Positions 34,560-46,496 are shown, counted from the stretch's first letter. The stretch: 64,000 nucleotides of DNA from Epichloe hybrida (GCA_019022495.1 JAFEKR010000066.1:1-64000), one strand, 5' to 3'. Numbers and translations are program-made. Notes: generated from the sequence alone by a model not told the origin.

Positions 34560-36110
34560 AGAATATAGTGACCTAGCTCTTGTAATTAAGCTATATAAGG
34601 AAGGAATTATTAAGACCCCTAGCAAACCTTTTAAGCTATTAATAAAAGTAGAAATCAATGCTTTAATTAAGTAAGGTATATTTAAATTCATTATATTTAA
34701 TAAGGAAAAATATAGTAAAATTCAAATCTTTAATTCCTAGATTATTAATAAGATTAAGGGCAAGACAACGGAACCCTACGAAAAGTTACGCCTTATAATC
34801 CAAGGGTATAAGGATAAAGGAAAATAGGCTATTCTTACATAGGCCCTAATAATTTAACGCGCGAGCTAACGTCTTATCCTTATAATAGCCCTATCCATAA
34901 GATTAAGGAAATTCCTTATCTAGCTAAGAGATATCTATTAGGCTTATATATAGGCCTATATATTACTAGAGCAGCTAATCCTAGCGCGCTTGCTAATTTA
35001 GATATGGCATCTTTACCTGCCTAGTATAATCTTAAGGGTTATAAAACCCCTCTATAAGCTCACAGAGGTAGGAACATACTAGTAGGTTACGTATTACAAG
35101 CATTATAGAGAGAACCTCTAGATAGAAACCTTTATATATAATCCCTACCTACTTATAACTATAAAGGAAAGCCCTAACTTTACTTACATTAAAATACAAA
35201 CTAATAACATAATTAGCCTCTTAGATAAGAAGTTCTCTAAGAAGGAAGAGACCTAGCTTACTATAGTAAGCTTTAATATAAAGCTAAAGCAATTCCTAAC
35301 TTAGGACTACTCTCTTATGTTTAATAGTAGCATTATCTCGCTAGAGAATAATACTATTAAGATCTAGTAAAAAGGGTAAAGTAATAAGTTAGAGTTAGTT
35401 CTAATAACTAACTTAAAGCGTAAATACATTAAGCAGAGGGCCTAAGGCGCTTATATTACCTTAATCTACTAACTAGAGGCTTGCTTTAACCTATTTATTA
35501 CTACATAACACTAGGAGCTAACCCTAGAGGACGTGAAAGCCCTTAATTACTACCTAAAGTAGTAGATAAATTACCTAGAGAGAGGTCTAATGTTTATCCT
35601 AATTAACCTTAAGAAGGTAAAGCTCTTTACCTTTATAAATAGATTCTTTACTAATAACTAGGACCTATCCTTATAACTAGGATATGTACTTATCCTAGCA
35701 AATAAAGACTACACTAATAGTAAATTTATAATTAAAGGTAATATTATGCACTTTAGCTTAATAAAGAGCAAGAGAGTTATATAAAGCGTGCTTGCCTTAG
35801 AAGTCTATAGTATAGTAGCTAGTATTAATATAGCTTATGTAATTATAACTACCCTAAACTTAGTTACTAACTAACTAAAGCTCCTAAAGATCCTAGTTAT
35901 TATATATATAAATTCATACTCCTTATATAAGTACCTTATTAAGCTTAGTATAATAAAGGAGAAATGCCTAATAATTAATATTATAGCCCTTTAATAGTTA
36001 TATAAACACTAAGAACTCTATAAGATCTAATAGATTAATAGAGAGGATAACCTAGCTAATACCTTTATAAAGGCATTACCTAATAAGGCCCTTAAGAGCT
36101 TTATCTTAAC
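34560..36110 (+). pseudogene. RT and RNase H remnant of copia C
   Basis: The plus-strand frame reads EPYEKLRLIIQGYKDKGK, then LRDIYQAYIQAYILLEQLI, both typical of copia RT. Near 35197–35208 it reads QTNN followed by IISLLDKKFS, where related fungal copia elements have QTDD. An RNase H-like tail follows (IYINSYSLYKYLIKLS, then REDNLANTFIKALPNKAL near 36.07 kb). Numerous stops show the element is dead. Confidence 0.78.
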
Positions 36111-36614
36111 TAACTAAATAACTATCTAGATAGAGGGATAGGTTACCTATACGTAATATACACGTGGTAAAAGGAAAAGTAATTCTCTAGGAGGATAGCC
36201 ATAGGGACAAGATAGTAATACGCAGGGGATTTACGCCCCTATAGTTAATATCCCTAGCAGCTATAACCACGCTAGCCTACTAGGCTCTCCTAGTAGACTA
36301 TAGAAATTAATAGTAGTGCGTAAGAGAATAAAGGTATTACTAAGGAGAAGGAAGATATTATATACGCGCTAAGGTATAGTATATATGTTATTTTAAGGAA
36401 AAGAAGGGATTTAGAAGGACCCACTTATCCTTACATAGGCTTATAGGCTAAGCAAGATTATTATTTCCCTTTTATTAGTAACTATATACCTAGATAAGCT
36501 ATAAGTTCTTTTCCTTATATCCCCTATTAATTATATTCTTAATCTATCTTTCCTTTTTCATTTCTATAATTAATATTGTGTGTTAATAATTATATTAAAA
36601 GAGAGAAGTTCTAG

Positions 36615-36923
36615 TATTAGAACAAAGGTAATATTAATCGCGTATCGCAGCCGCAATTACCTAGCAGAAGCTTAGGCCGCGCGCAGACCCTACACATAAC
36701 TTATAACCTAGCACGTTAATTAGCTAGGAAATGTGGGGATATAAACGCGTAACCCCTTTTCCCTTTATATATTATAACTTCTAGCTTTTTACCTCTCTTT
36801 TCCTACAACTTAATTAATCATAATAATAGATAACGTAGCCTAGAATAGATAATTAATGACAATACTATTCTTCGGGCTCACAACTGTATTACACATTGAA
36901 TTCAATACCCTGTGAATCTAACA
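36615..36923 (+). repeat. 3' LTR of copia C
   Basis: 309 bp, pairing with 30117–30425. Its last about 80 bp keep more CA/TG (cgggctcacaactgtattac) than the left LTR. Confidence 0.93.
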
Positions 36924-37942
36924 CAGGTGCTAATAGCATTATTAATCATCTTAATTAGAGAGTTACCTTTCGTAATTAAGTAATTTGCTTAAAAACATTA
37001 CTTATAGCTAATTAACGCGTTAGTAAGCTATTTATTAATGTTAACCTTTACTAGGCTACGCTTAATAACTTTATTAAAGTTAACCTTAGCGTAATGCCTA
37101 ATTATTCTATTTAAGAGTATTATATTCCTTATAAGCTCTCTAAGCTTCTTATAAAGCAAGATATACTATAGGATTATTTACTTATACTTATTTCTAAGCA
37201 TTATAATAAACTAATTATAGTATTCTCTTATAGTCTTTAATAGACTCTAATACTAACTATTAAACACTTAATATTATCTATTAAGAACTATACACTAAGC
37301 GCTATCTTTAGTATTATCTAGCTATTAAGGGTATTTAAAGTATTTCTCTTTAGTTAAGTTAATAATAGAAGTAACGCTTATAGAAGAAGAGCTTTCTTAA
37401 GGTTACTACTAATTACTTATAACTCTAGATATTAATATTCTTAAGCATATTTAAGGCCCTTTAGTCTAGTTTTCTAGTAAAGTAGTTAAAGCTATAATTA
37501 CTACTTTTCTTATTACTAGAGTCCCTTTTCCTATTAGGATTAGTAGCTTAGGTAGGTAGTTAAGAGTTATTATTAAATTAGGATTAATAAAGACCTAAAT
37601 CCTATCTTTAATAGCTCTTACCTTTATTATCTTAAACTATAAGTCCTAATAATAAGGTTCCTATAGCTTAACTACTAGCTTATAGCCTTAAGTAGTATTA
37701 GTTTCCTTAGATATCTTAATAATATCCTATATTATTATTATTATAATTTATTAAACTTTAACTTATATAAATCTTCCTTACTACTAGGGGTTGCCTAATT
37801 ATAATATTAATGATTATAATTAAACCCTATTCTCTTACTAGGATATACTAAATTTAATAATTAATTAATTAGAATTAACTTAATAAAGGTATTAATTAGA
37901 AAGAAAGGTCTTTATATTATAAACACTAAGTAATTACTACTA

Positions 37943-38175
37943 TATTAGACTAAGTAGCTAGGATTAGAAATAAAGGTATAGATTAAGTTACCTAACCCTA
38001 TAAGAGGGCGTGGACTATAGTTTAAATAACTAAGTACCTATACTATAGGGTATGTAATCTACCTATATAAACTATACTATGCATCTACTAAAGGTCCGGA
38101 AAAGTAACTAGTTAGGTGGGTCCTAGTGTCCAAGTTGCCTGCATGCGGTTGAGCGCTTGCGGTGGGATTCCAACA
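37943..38175 (-). repeat. Right LTR of copia B (5' LTR)
   Basis: 233 bp. The outer 85 bp (38091–38175) are unmutated and almost identical to the outer end of the copia A LTR. The inner part is RIP-converted. Confidence 0.92.
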
Positions 38176-38455
38176 CTTTAAAGGCAGCCAGGCAATGACG
38201 CTCGCCGTCGCTGTCGGGCAGCTGACGCAAGCGCAGGCCCCACCTTGATTCTTGCCAGCTGCCAGCTGCCAGCTGATGATGACAGTTGACAAGTTGACGC
38301 ATGTGTGTCGTTGTAACTTGCAACTTTCACCCCGTCGACGTCTGACAAAACACGCTGACCATTCCATCGGCATCGGCATCGGCATCGACTCCTACATTGC
38401 CATCGAAATCGGCATTTCCTTGACAAGACCTTCTTTTCTTGCTCACTCCCTCGCC
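38176..38455 (+). promoter_or_regulatory. 5' flank of the PI31 gene, truncated by copia B
   Basis: Only 280 bp separate the retrotransposon from the PI31 ATG. The stretch holds three tandem copies of GCCAGCT (38254–38275), which create overlapping CAGCTG palindromes, and a catcgg hexamer run (38367–38387). No TATA box is evident. Confidence 0.5.
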
Positions 38456-39751
38456 ATGACCTCGCCGCTGAGCACGCCCGCCGTACTGCAAGGCATGGCG
38501 GATGCCCTGCCCACCCACCAGCAGGGCGACGATAGTTCCGACCTAGCCAGCTCCTACGAAGTCATTGCGCTGCTCGTCCATTCGTACCTCGCAGCCCTGT
38601 CATTTCGGCTCTGCGGTTTCGACCAAAACAAACCCATTCGTGTGTCATTCGTCCCCTTGCCACTTTGGTCCCTCGCTCCCGCCCCCCAAGCTAACGTCCG
38701 TGTGCTATCAAATCACAGCCGAATGCGAGAGAATCGCACCAAGACTCCCTGCCGGTTGGAATGCCGGCTTCGGTACCCTCAGTTTCGTCTACAAGCACAA
38801 GCAGTCGTCCATGCAGTTTCTCATCCGCGTAGACCGCATGGGAAGTAAAGTTGAAATCAGAGGCCTAGCCATCGGAGATGAAAACATTCACCGTTTCGAG
38901 CGCACCGTTCGGGATGTGGTTAATTCAAATGCTCTCCCTATTCGCATCTCAGTGGACGACGGGCGGGAAGACCGTAGTGATTTGGTGGGGAAGTTATCGA
39001 AAGCATTTGTGTCGGAGGAAGCCGTCACTGGTTAGTCCACGCCGTTTCCCCCCCTCTTTTCACGATTTTGGACCCAGAAGTTGTATATTGATCGTTTGTC
39101 TACGCAGGTATCTTGAATGATCTCAAAGTCAAAATCGTCCAGAAACTGATTCCCAAACTCCAAATCAACGGCTACGAGGAGACAGCCGAGGCCGAAGAGA
39201 CTGCTCGGTCAGAACGGCGGGGCCAAGAAGCACAGGGTCGAAATCGCCCATTTCCAGGAGAATCTCGCCCGAATATGCCATATCCTCAACCAAACCCCCT
39301 TCCAGATATGGCTCGTCCCCGTCCCGGAGCTCCGTTGGGTGACTTCCCCCCTCCCGGTTTCGAGGACGAGTATGAAATCAACCGCCCGCTTCGGAGAGGA
39401 GGACCCTTCATGCCCGGTGGTGGCCACCATCCGTTTGACATTGGCCACGATGACTTGAACCCACCAGGTCTGGGACCCCACGATCCTCTACGAGGGTCTT
39501 TTATCGGAGGCGGCTTACCTCGTCCTGGAGGATCGTCAGGGATGCATCCAACATTTGATGACCCGCTTTTTACAGGACAGGGCGGCCGTGGTAATGCCGG
39601 CGAGGGTTATGATCCTCAAGTCCCCCCTGGAGCACGATGGGATCCTCTTGGTCCTGGTGGTCGTCCTAGGTTCCCTGGCCCTGGAAATGGGAGGGGAGGA
39701 CCGTTTGGCGAATCAGGCGGGGGAGGCTTTGGCGGAGGACACATCATCTGA
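38456..39751 (+). CDS. PI31-type proteasome regulator (Fub1/PSMF1 homologue), 379 aa
   Basis: Exons 38456–38639, 38719–39030 and 39108–39751, with introns of 79 and 77 nt. Frames join exactly to 379 codons plus stop. Residues about 1–165 form the PI31 N-terminal (FP) domain: SSDLASSYEVIALLVHSYL, then CERIAPRLPAGWN, then FVYKHKQSSMQFLIRVDRMG. The C-terminal half is Pro/Gly-rich and contains the family signature YDPQVPPGARWDPLGP. PI31 proteins bind the 20S proteasome, and the proline-rich tail enters the core and modulates activity and assembly. This is known for the family and inferred here. The start is the first ATG after the retrotransposon that gives the conserved N-terminus. It is convergent with KAP114. 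Confidence 0.93.
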
Positions 39752-40279
39752 CTTGGGCGAGTACGTTTTGAAAACGAGCGTGGGGGAATATCCTTGATTT
39801 GAAAAGACGGGACCAAAGAGGGAGTGTAAGATGACGAAACATTGATGACCGAGATGAGAAGAGTCACAATCAGACACGAGACCATGTTACGTTGTGTGAC
39901 GCATTGTTGTTGTTGACACGTTGTTAATTGGTTGGCCTGATAAAACAGCTCGTTTTTCGGATGCACGTCCAACGGAAAACGACCAAAAATTGACCTGCAA
40001 TATGTGGCAGACTGTAGGGAGAAGTTCTGTGTATTTTGTACTCTATTTTAAACGAATTCTTCTTCTGCTCCCTCCGCAAGAGTGAATGTATGTCGCGTGT
40101 TGTATTATTTCCCCCGAGCAGATCCCTGTAGCCTAGCAAAGCCAGCTCGGCATCAGCTCCGGCATTGCTGACTATATCAATGCACCGTGGACAGCACAGA
40201 GAACAAGCAAGCTCAGTTTCACAGGACCGAACGACCGTCGATATGTACTTAATGGTTGCATTTTTTGTATCTTGACAAT
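39752..40279. other. Convergent intergenic region between PI31 and KAP114
   Basis: 528 bp holding the 3' ends of two convergent genes. It is mixed-composition, without ORFs of note. I see no clear terminator or RNA gene. Confidence 0.5.
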
Positions 40280-43200
40280 TCACTGGCCGGCAGAGTTGGC
40301 AACTTGGTTGAGTCTTGCCTTCTCGTCCTCGGAAAGCATGCTGTACCAAGCCTGAAAGTTGGCTGCATTCTCACGCGCGCACTGAACAAAGAACTCGGTC
40401 AGGTAAGAGTGAGTCTCGTCGTCGGCACGTCGTGACGGACCACCTTCCATGAAGGACATCAGATCGGCCTTGGTAGCAGCTAGGCTTAGGTCGAGAGTGT
40501 CATCGTCGTCCTCCCATCCATCCTCTTCATTCTCTCCATCAAAGTCGGCTGCTGCGGCCATGGCAGCGGCTGCACTGGCCGCTGCGCCTGCGCCTGAAGC
40601 GGAGGCCAGTTCTTCAACAAGAACTTTGATGATTTTGAGCGGCGCGGGGATGATCGTGTATTGATCGGGATCTTGATTGCATCGACGAGTGTTAGCGAAG
40701 GCAACATGACATTGCGTTGACATGACAAGCGTTCAAAAGGGGATGTGGGACGTACTTTGCTTCGCTCGCGAGCGTGTCTTAATTCTGCCATCGTCGGCGC
40801 CAACAATCAAATCACCCTTCACGTTGATTTGAGCCAAACGAGGATCGTTCAGCCCGTAGAGCTTGGACAGTGCAATGACACTATCAAGGTACAATAAGAG
40901 ACAGGTTAGCCTTGCAGGGAAACAGCATTTGCAATGTACGTCGACTTACTTTTGCCTGATCTCATCATATCCTGCGAAGCTGACCGAGTTCTCCAACCAC
41001 TTGGAAAGGACAATCTGCAAGCCACTTTCGCCGTTGATCTGGATCTGGCTCAAAAACTCAACAACATCCTGCGCTCCGTTTAGAGAAAGGCGGGCAAAAA
41101 CCAAGATCAATGACTGAATGAAAGCAGCAGCTTGCGCAGATGCAAGTCGGGCTGCCACCGCCTGGAGAAGCTGTGGCAGAAAGGGGCCAAGACGTTCCTG
41201 GCCAGCTTTCTCAACTAGCTCTGCGGCCAGCCCGCCAACTTCGGATGCAGAGTTATCCTCGATCGAGGGGCCAAGCAGGCGGTCGATTATGTGCAAGCAG
41301 ACCTCAAGACCAGAACGACCATTGGCGTCTTGCCAGTTGAAAACTTGTTGGTGATCGTGGGAGAGGATCCACTTGACAGCCTCAGAGCCGGGCCGGAGAA
41401 CCTCCCCTTCGTTAGACTCCATCAGAAGTCGGTTCAGCTTGGGAAACACAGCGGCAACAAATCCTTCTGGGAGGGGCTCAGATCCGTGCTCGGCAAGGAC
41501 GACTAGCAACTCGGTCGCAATAGTGACAAGAGGGTCGTCTTCCGTCACGTTAGCCACGTCAAAGGCCCCGGTCAGTGTTGGCAACGTCCGACCACAAAGT
41601 GTATTGAACGAGTCTCTGTCAGAGAGACTGCCAACAATCTCCTCGAAAGCCTCCTGCACGAGCATGGTGACCTGGAAATTGCTGGCACCCAGCTTGGCAA
41701 GCATGAACAGGGAGTCGGTAGATTTTATATCATCGCGGAGGGCAATCTTGGTATCCAAGCCGATAGCTGCACGCAATGTCTCGGCGAGAACGACGAGAAG
41801 TTCATCCGCCTCCTCCATTTCAGCGGGGTCCTTGCCGTTCATATAAGACTGGATGGCTGTAATGATGAGAACTTGTCGATCAGAGCTCACGCGGCCAGAG
41901 TTGATCAACCCCTCAATGGCCTTGATACAGGCGACCTGAACTACTTCGAATTTCTCGCTGGTGATTGCGTGAACCATGCGGTCCAACAAAGCGGGAGGGG
42001 TTTGAAAAGCGCGACCGATGATGCCAGCCACAATGTAGCCGCGGGCACGGAGAAGGGCCTCATCAGGCTGGTTGATGGCGAAATCGACAAGCTCAAGGTA
42101 GGCGCTGGCCACGGCATCAGGTATCGTCTTGTTCAAGTCCTGAAAGTCGCTGAGCAGCATAGTGAAAAGGAACAGGGCTGACTCTTGGCTTCGCCATATT
42201 GACCCATCACCAGGGTCCGGTCGAGGGAAGAGTGTCTTTGTGAAGCCAAAGAGGCCATCGACAGCCTTTTCGTTGAACCACTCCCCCAGTTTGATCAACA
42301 AGTCTCCTGCGGCGGTTCTGGCCGTGTAGTTGGCAGTGACCGACGTTTCTTCTGCCAGGTATAAAGAGCAGTCGATGTCCCAAAGCTCCTCCTCTTCCAG
42401 AGTGACGCGGGCATAACTGACGAGCATTCGCATTATTTCCACCATCCAAGGAACGTCTTGAGCAGATGCATGGGCCTGCAAATGACCATCCAGCTCGGCC
42501 TTTACTGGCGGCGACCTGAAACACTGGTTGAGAAAGTCGAGCTCCTCCAGTACAAGGAAGTCCAGAGTATACGGCAGGTTATCCGAGTCCTCCAAGCGAC
42601 CCTGAGCGTTGATTTTGATGTACAGCTCCTCGTATGAAGCTTGTAGGATGTTTAACTCCTCCCACACGGCGCTGAAGAAGATGGTGCTCTGGGGGAGCAG
42701 GAGGTTAGGGAAGACCTTGCGAATACGCATCAAGGTTTTGACGACCTGGAACTTGAGAGCAATCATGTGACTCCAACTGTCTGGCTGGCTACCAGTGCTC
42801 AAGTCGGCCTCTGGCAGACGGCCCTTCAGGATACTGGTAAAGAAAGGATTCCATTGAACCAGCAACTCCTCGGCAAAAGCCTTCACTTCTGCAGCGTGGT
42901 CATCCTTGACCATGTTCATCAAATCGAAGCAACATCGGAAGACAGAAATGGCCATGGCTCGGAGCATGGGCTTGCGGCTCTCGTTTAGGGCGACTTCGGT
43001 CAAGGTTTTGGCAATATCCCTAGCCATGGAGAAGAACTGGTCTTCGCTAAGGCTCTCTTCTACCAAATCACCCAAGACTCTAAGAGCACCATGAAGCTGG
43101 GCATCGGTGCCCGAGGGTATGATGCTGAGGATGGTGGGCAGTAAGTTGGGCCATTGTTCGGGGAAATCGTGAATGGCAATCTTGCCGACGGCGTAACTAC

Positions 43201-43635
43201 GAGCATAACACTGTTAGCATCTGCACTGAGGCTCTCCGTTTTTTTTTTTTTTTTTCTTCAGCCAAAGACAACATCTCGGACGCCGGAGCAGATGTTTTAC
43301 CTGGCAGCAACTTTGACCTTGCGGTCTTCTTCTTGGCTTAAAGCCAGGTCTAGCAGGGATTGCCTCAAAAGTGCCCTTGTGTCGTCGGCGATGGGGATGA
43401 TGGGCTCATCGTCCTGGTCTCCCACAGCCCAGTTGTTTTCGATGAATTGCCTCAATGAAGCCAAAGCAGACTGGCGGATCCCAGTGCCGACCGAGGTGTG
43501 AGAAGCAATCTTTGCCAGAGACACAGGATATGCGGGGCTCGTTCGCGCGCGCTTAAGCTCGATCTCGGCCTGCTGTCGGGGTCCCTGGTCGGGCAGCTGT
43601 GTGTTGGCGAGGAGCTGCACGAGCTGTTCCTCCAT
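40280..43635 (-). CDS. KAP114: Importin beta-family karyopherin, Kap114/importin-9 type (1032 aa)
   Basis: Minus-strand exons are 43635–43301, 43196–40950, 40880–40756 and 40671–40280, with introns of 104, 69 and 84 nt. The joined frame gives 1032 codons plus stop. The N-terminus, MEEQLVQLLANTQLPDQGPR, followed by IRQSALASLRQFIENNW, is an importin-beta N-terminal domain. The middle is HEAT-like helical repeats. Near the C-terminus NPDQYTIIPAPLKIIKVL is the Kap114 signature, followed by an Ala-rich and then acidic segment (ENEEDGWEDDDD). Kap114 imports TBP, histones H2A/H2B and other cargoes into the nucleus in yeast, and the same role is inferred here. Intron 1 contains a long T tract (43229–43255). 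Length is close to the family norm of about 1000 aa. Confidence 0.94.
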
Positions 43636-44372
43636 CTTGGACGCGTTTCGTTGGCGGAGGGTGTAGCAGCCCGTTCAAAAACTTGACGTACTCGATGCAA
43701 GTCGAAATTTGGAAGAGGAAGGGGATGGGGGGGTTCTTGTCGATTTAAAGGGGCCTGAAGAGATAGGTTTTATGAAGATGCCGTACCAGGCTATCCTCGT
43801 AGCAGGCTATCGTCGAGGCAAGCAATATAGGGCGTTCCTGCACAAGAGGAGGCTATGGACCAATTTTTGTTTTCCTTTCTCCCCACGAGGCGGTGATGTC
43901 GGTCGGCGACATTTTGCAGAGAGCCAAAACATGACATTGAATGCACTTGGCGCGGGGCAAACCCGCGTCTTGGCCGCCAAAGCTCAGTGCTCAATGCTCA
44001 TTCGGCAGGGGCCCACTAGAAGAGGGGTTCGTGGGGCAGGCAGACTGGGCAGAGGAACATGATGAGAAGGACTGAGAAGGACGGAGAAGGACGGAAACTT
44101 GTGATGAAAAGCCACGACGAGTCGATTTGAATATTCGCTATCAGGATAAGCAAAGATAACAACACACACCTCCCACCATGCCATGTGGCTAGACTTCGCC
44201 ATGCCGATAAGAAAGCAGCAAAGTTCCCGGCATTGGCTCTTGCGGTTGGAATCGTTTGATGATTTAAGATTTAAACCCCATGTTTCCCAACCCTTTCAAG
44301 ATTGCATTCTGGAGGGCTGTTCTTGAACCATCAATCACACCGACCGATTCCCGTGTCCACACTGCACACACA
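43636..44372. promoter_or_regulatory. Divergent promoter region of KAP114 and the NCS1 permease
   Basis: About 740 bp between the two start codons. It contains purine-rich stretches, including GGACnGAGAAGGAC-like tandem units near 44066–44095. Small ORFs are present without recognisable domains. An alternative in-frame permease start lies at 44280. Confidence 0.45.
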
Positions 44373-46183
44373 ATGCCGATTGCGCAAGTGGCAAAGAACC
44401 TGGCAGACAGACTCGCCGTTGAGTCTGAGGAGGGACTGACGCCGACCCAACTCATGGTATGCCGCCTGTGTGGTCGTAGCTCCGGCGCCTTCTAACATGC
44501 GTACGTACTCATCGCAAATTGGCAGCTCACGAACCATGATTTGAAACCAGTTGAGCCACGACGCCGACAATGGGGCGCCTGGAATTTTGTTGGCTTTTGG
44601 ATTGCAGATTCTTACAACATCAACACCTGGATGATTTCATCTTCCATGATCATTGGAGGACTTTCATGGTGGCAGGCTTGGATCTGTGTCTGGATTGGCT
44701 ACTCCATCGCGGCATGCTTCATCGTCATGAACGGTCGTGTTGGGGCTGTCTACCATATTGGATTTCCCGTCGCGAACCGTGCTTCATTCGGCATATGGGG
44801 TTCTCTGTGGCCTATTCTGAACAGGGCAGCCATGGGTGCGTACAGGACAGACATCTCAAAGCCTCCTTTCCCTAGTCCTTGAGCTTGAAACTAATAACGC
44901 CGAAACTTGAACTTCAGCCTGCGTCTGGTACGGCATTCAAGCCTACATTGGCGGAAACTGTGTGTATTTGATGATCCGGTCCATCTGGGAATCTTGGGAC
45001 CGGGCGGCTATGCCAGGACCTTTTGACCCCAAAGTCAGCAGCACACCCGACTTTGTATCCTTTTTCATCTTCTGGCTCTGCTCTTTGCCTGCGATCTGGT
45101 TCCCAGTCCACAAGATTCGTCATCTTTTCACAGTCAAGGCGTACTTTGTCCCTCCAGCCGGTATAGCATTTCTGATCTGGGCCGTCGTCCGCGCCGGAGG
45201 CGTTGGGCCAATCATCAAGAAGTCAAACGATGTCCATGGCAGTGACTTGGCTTGGCAGATGGTCAAAGGCATCATGTCATCCATTGCCAATTTCGCCACA
45301 CTCATCATCAATGACTGCAACTTTACGAGATTTGCTCGGAAACCCAGAGATGCCATTTGGTCTCAGCTCATTGCGATCCCCATTGGATTTGCATTAACAT
45401 CCATTATTGGCATATTCGTATCGTCGTCTTCGAATGTCATCTACAATGAGCCAATATGGAACCCTCTTCATTTGCTAGGCCACTTCATGGACGGCGACGG
45501 CTCAGTGCAAAGATTTGGCGTATTCGTCATTGCGCTGGCATTTGCATTGGCCCAGCTCGGCACCAATATCTCGGCAAACTCAATCTCAGCAGGCACAGAT
45601 ATGACGGCCCTCTTTCCTCGGTTCATCAACATCCGCCGAGGTGGGTATATCTGCGCTGCTGTCGGCTTGGCAATGTGCCCCTATAACTTGTTGACAAGCG
45701 CCAACAACTTTACTACGTATCTGTCGGCATATAGCGTTTTCCTCAGCTCTATTGCCGGCGTCATGTCTACAGACTATTACCTTGTGAGGAAGGGATCTGA
45801 ATGTCAAGGAGCTGTATGATGCAAGGAAGACGGGACCATACTACTACACCTTTGGCGTTAACTGGCGTGGTTACGCGGCGTACGTCGCCGGAGTTCTCAT
45901 CAACGTAGTTGGATTCGCTGGAGCCATTGGTCAAGACGTGCCCAAAGGCGCAACCTACCTGTACAACCTGAACTTCTTTTGCGGCTTCATCGTTGCATCG
46001 GCCACTTATTGGGGGCTCTGCAAACTATCCCCTGTACCAGAAACGAGCGACAAATGGATGGAGGTTGGTGATGAGATTGATGACACGCGCGTGGCATACA
46101 GCAACGACTCACGGGACGGGTTTGATGAAGAGAATATCATTGCTAGGCAGGGCAAAAGTGGAGAGCAAGCAAAAGACTTCTAA
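44373..46183 (+). pseudogene. NCS1 (Fur4/Dal4-type) nucleobase permease with a frameshift
   Basis: Exons are 44373–44456, 44526–44835 and from 44918 on, with introns of 69 and 82 nt. The protein shows the NCS1 Fur-type signature [20 protein letters not shown], then [23 protein letters not shown] and NDCNFTRFARKP. Such permeases import uracil, allantoin or uridine with protons across the plasma membrane; the substrate here is not predictable. At 45793–45797 the frame breaks. Codons up to VRKG (about residue 424) run into a stop at 45819, while the conserved continuation LNVKELYDARKTGPYYY starts in another frame at 45797 and stays open to 46183. Two bases appear to be missing, and the gap is too short for an intron. 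It is either an assembly or read error or a real lesion removing the last membrane segments. A longer N-terminus from 44280 is possible. Confidence 0.85.
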
Positions 46184-46496
46184 TGACTTGACGAAGAAGG
46201 CCGACAGACATTTCGATGAAATCAAACCCATTTTTATTCTGTCTTGAAATATAAAATATCAAACGCGACTGGGCAGGTATCATTTTCAGACAGCCAATCT
46301 AATCTATAATGCATTCCTCTTCATTGACGCGCTGTCAGAAAGACCCATTGAACGTTTACGTTTACTTCCAGCGTTGATATCAACGAATTGATTGTGACGA
46401 GGTATAAAAAAAAAGAGAGAGAGGGAATCTTGGGCAGCTTATAAACGGATTAAAGGTTTTGGGGCATCTGCATCACAAGGTTTACAATCTAATAGC
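46184..46496. other. 3' flank of the permease
   Basis: 313 bp between the permease stop and the tRNA gene, AT-leaning, with an A-rich GA-repeat run (46405–46424). Nothing else is visible. Confidence 0.5.

Larger units (their letters stand above)
30117..36923 (+). mobile_element. Ty1/copia LTR retrotransposon C (6807 bp), nested in copia B
   Basis: Two 309-bp LTRs (30117–30425 and 36615–36923), starting TGTTGGAAC and ending CTAACA, are flanked by the target duplication taggt (30112–30116) and caggt (36924–36928). The first base of the left copy was changed by RIP. The empty site can be read in copia copy A near 7284 (aatcaggtgctaatag). A purine tract, aaaagagagaag, lies just before the right LTR, giving plus orientation. 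Integrase (about 33.6–33.95 kb) precedes RT–RNase H (34.6–36.1 kb), which is the copia order. It belongs to a different copia lineage from copies A and B. Confidence 0.93.
25922..38175 (-). mobile_element. Ty1/copia retrotransposon copy B, with copia C nested inside
   Basis: Two 233-bp LTRs (25922–26154 and 37943–38175) enclose a RIP-decayed element that would be 5442 bp without its insertion and one target copy. The 5-bp flanks ctttg (25917–25921) and cttta (38176–38180) look like a target duplication differing by one TpG-to-TpA change. Minus-strand order is gag region (about 36.9–37.9 and 29.6–30.1 kb), integrase (about 28.65–29.15 kb), RT (about 26.8–28.0 kb), then RNase H. That order is the copia arrangement. 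The tract cccccta next to the left LTR reads as a purine tract on the minus strand. The insertion ends 281 bp upstream of the PI31 start codon. Confidence 0.9.

Noticed and set aside
45784..45826. A short intron explaining the permease frame change
   Set aside because: A GTGAGG donor exists, but any acceptor would make an intron of under 45 nt and delete the conserved KELYDA residues.
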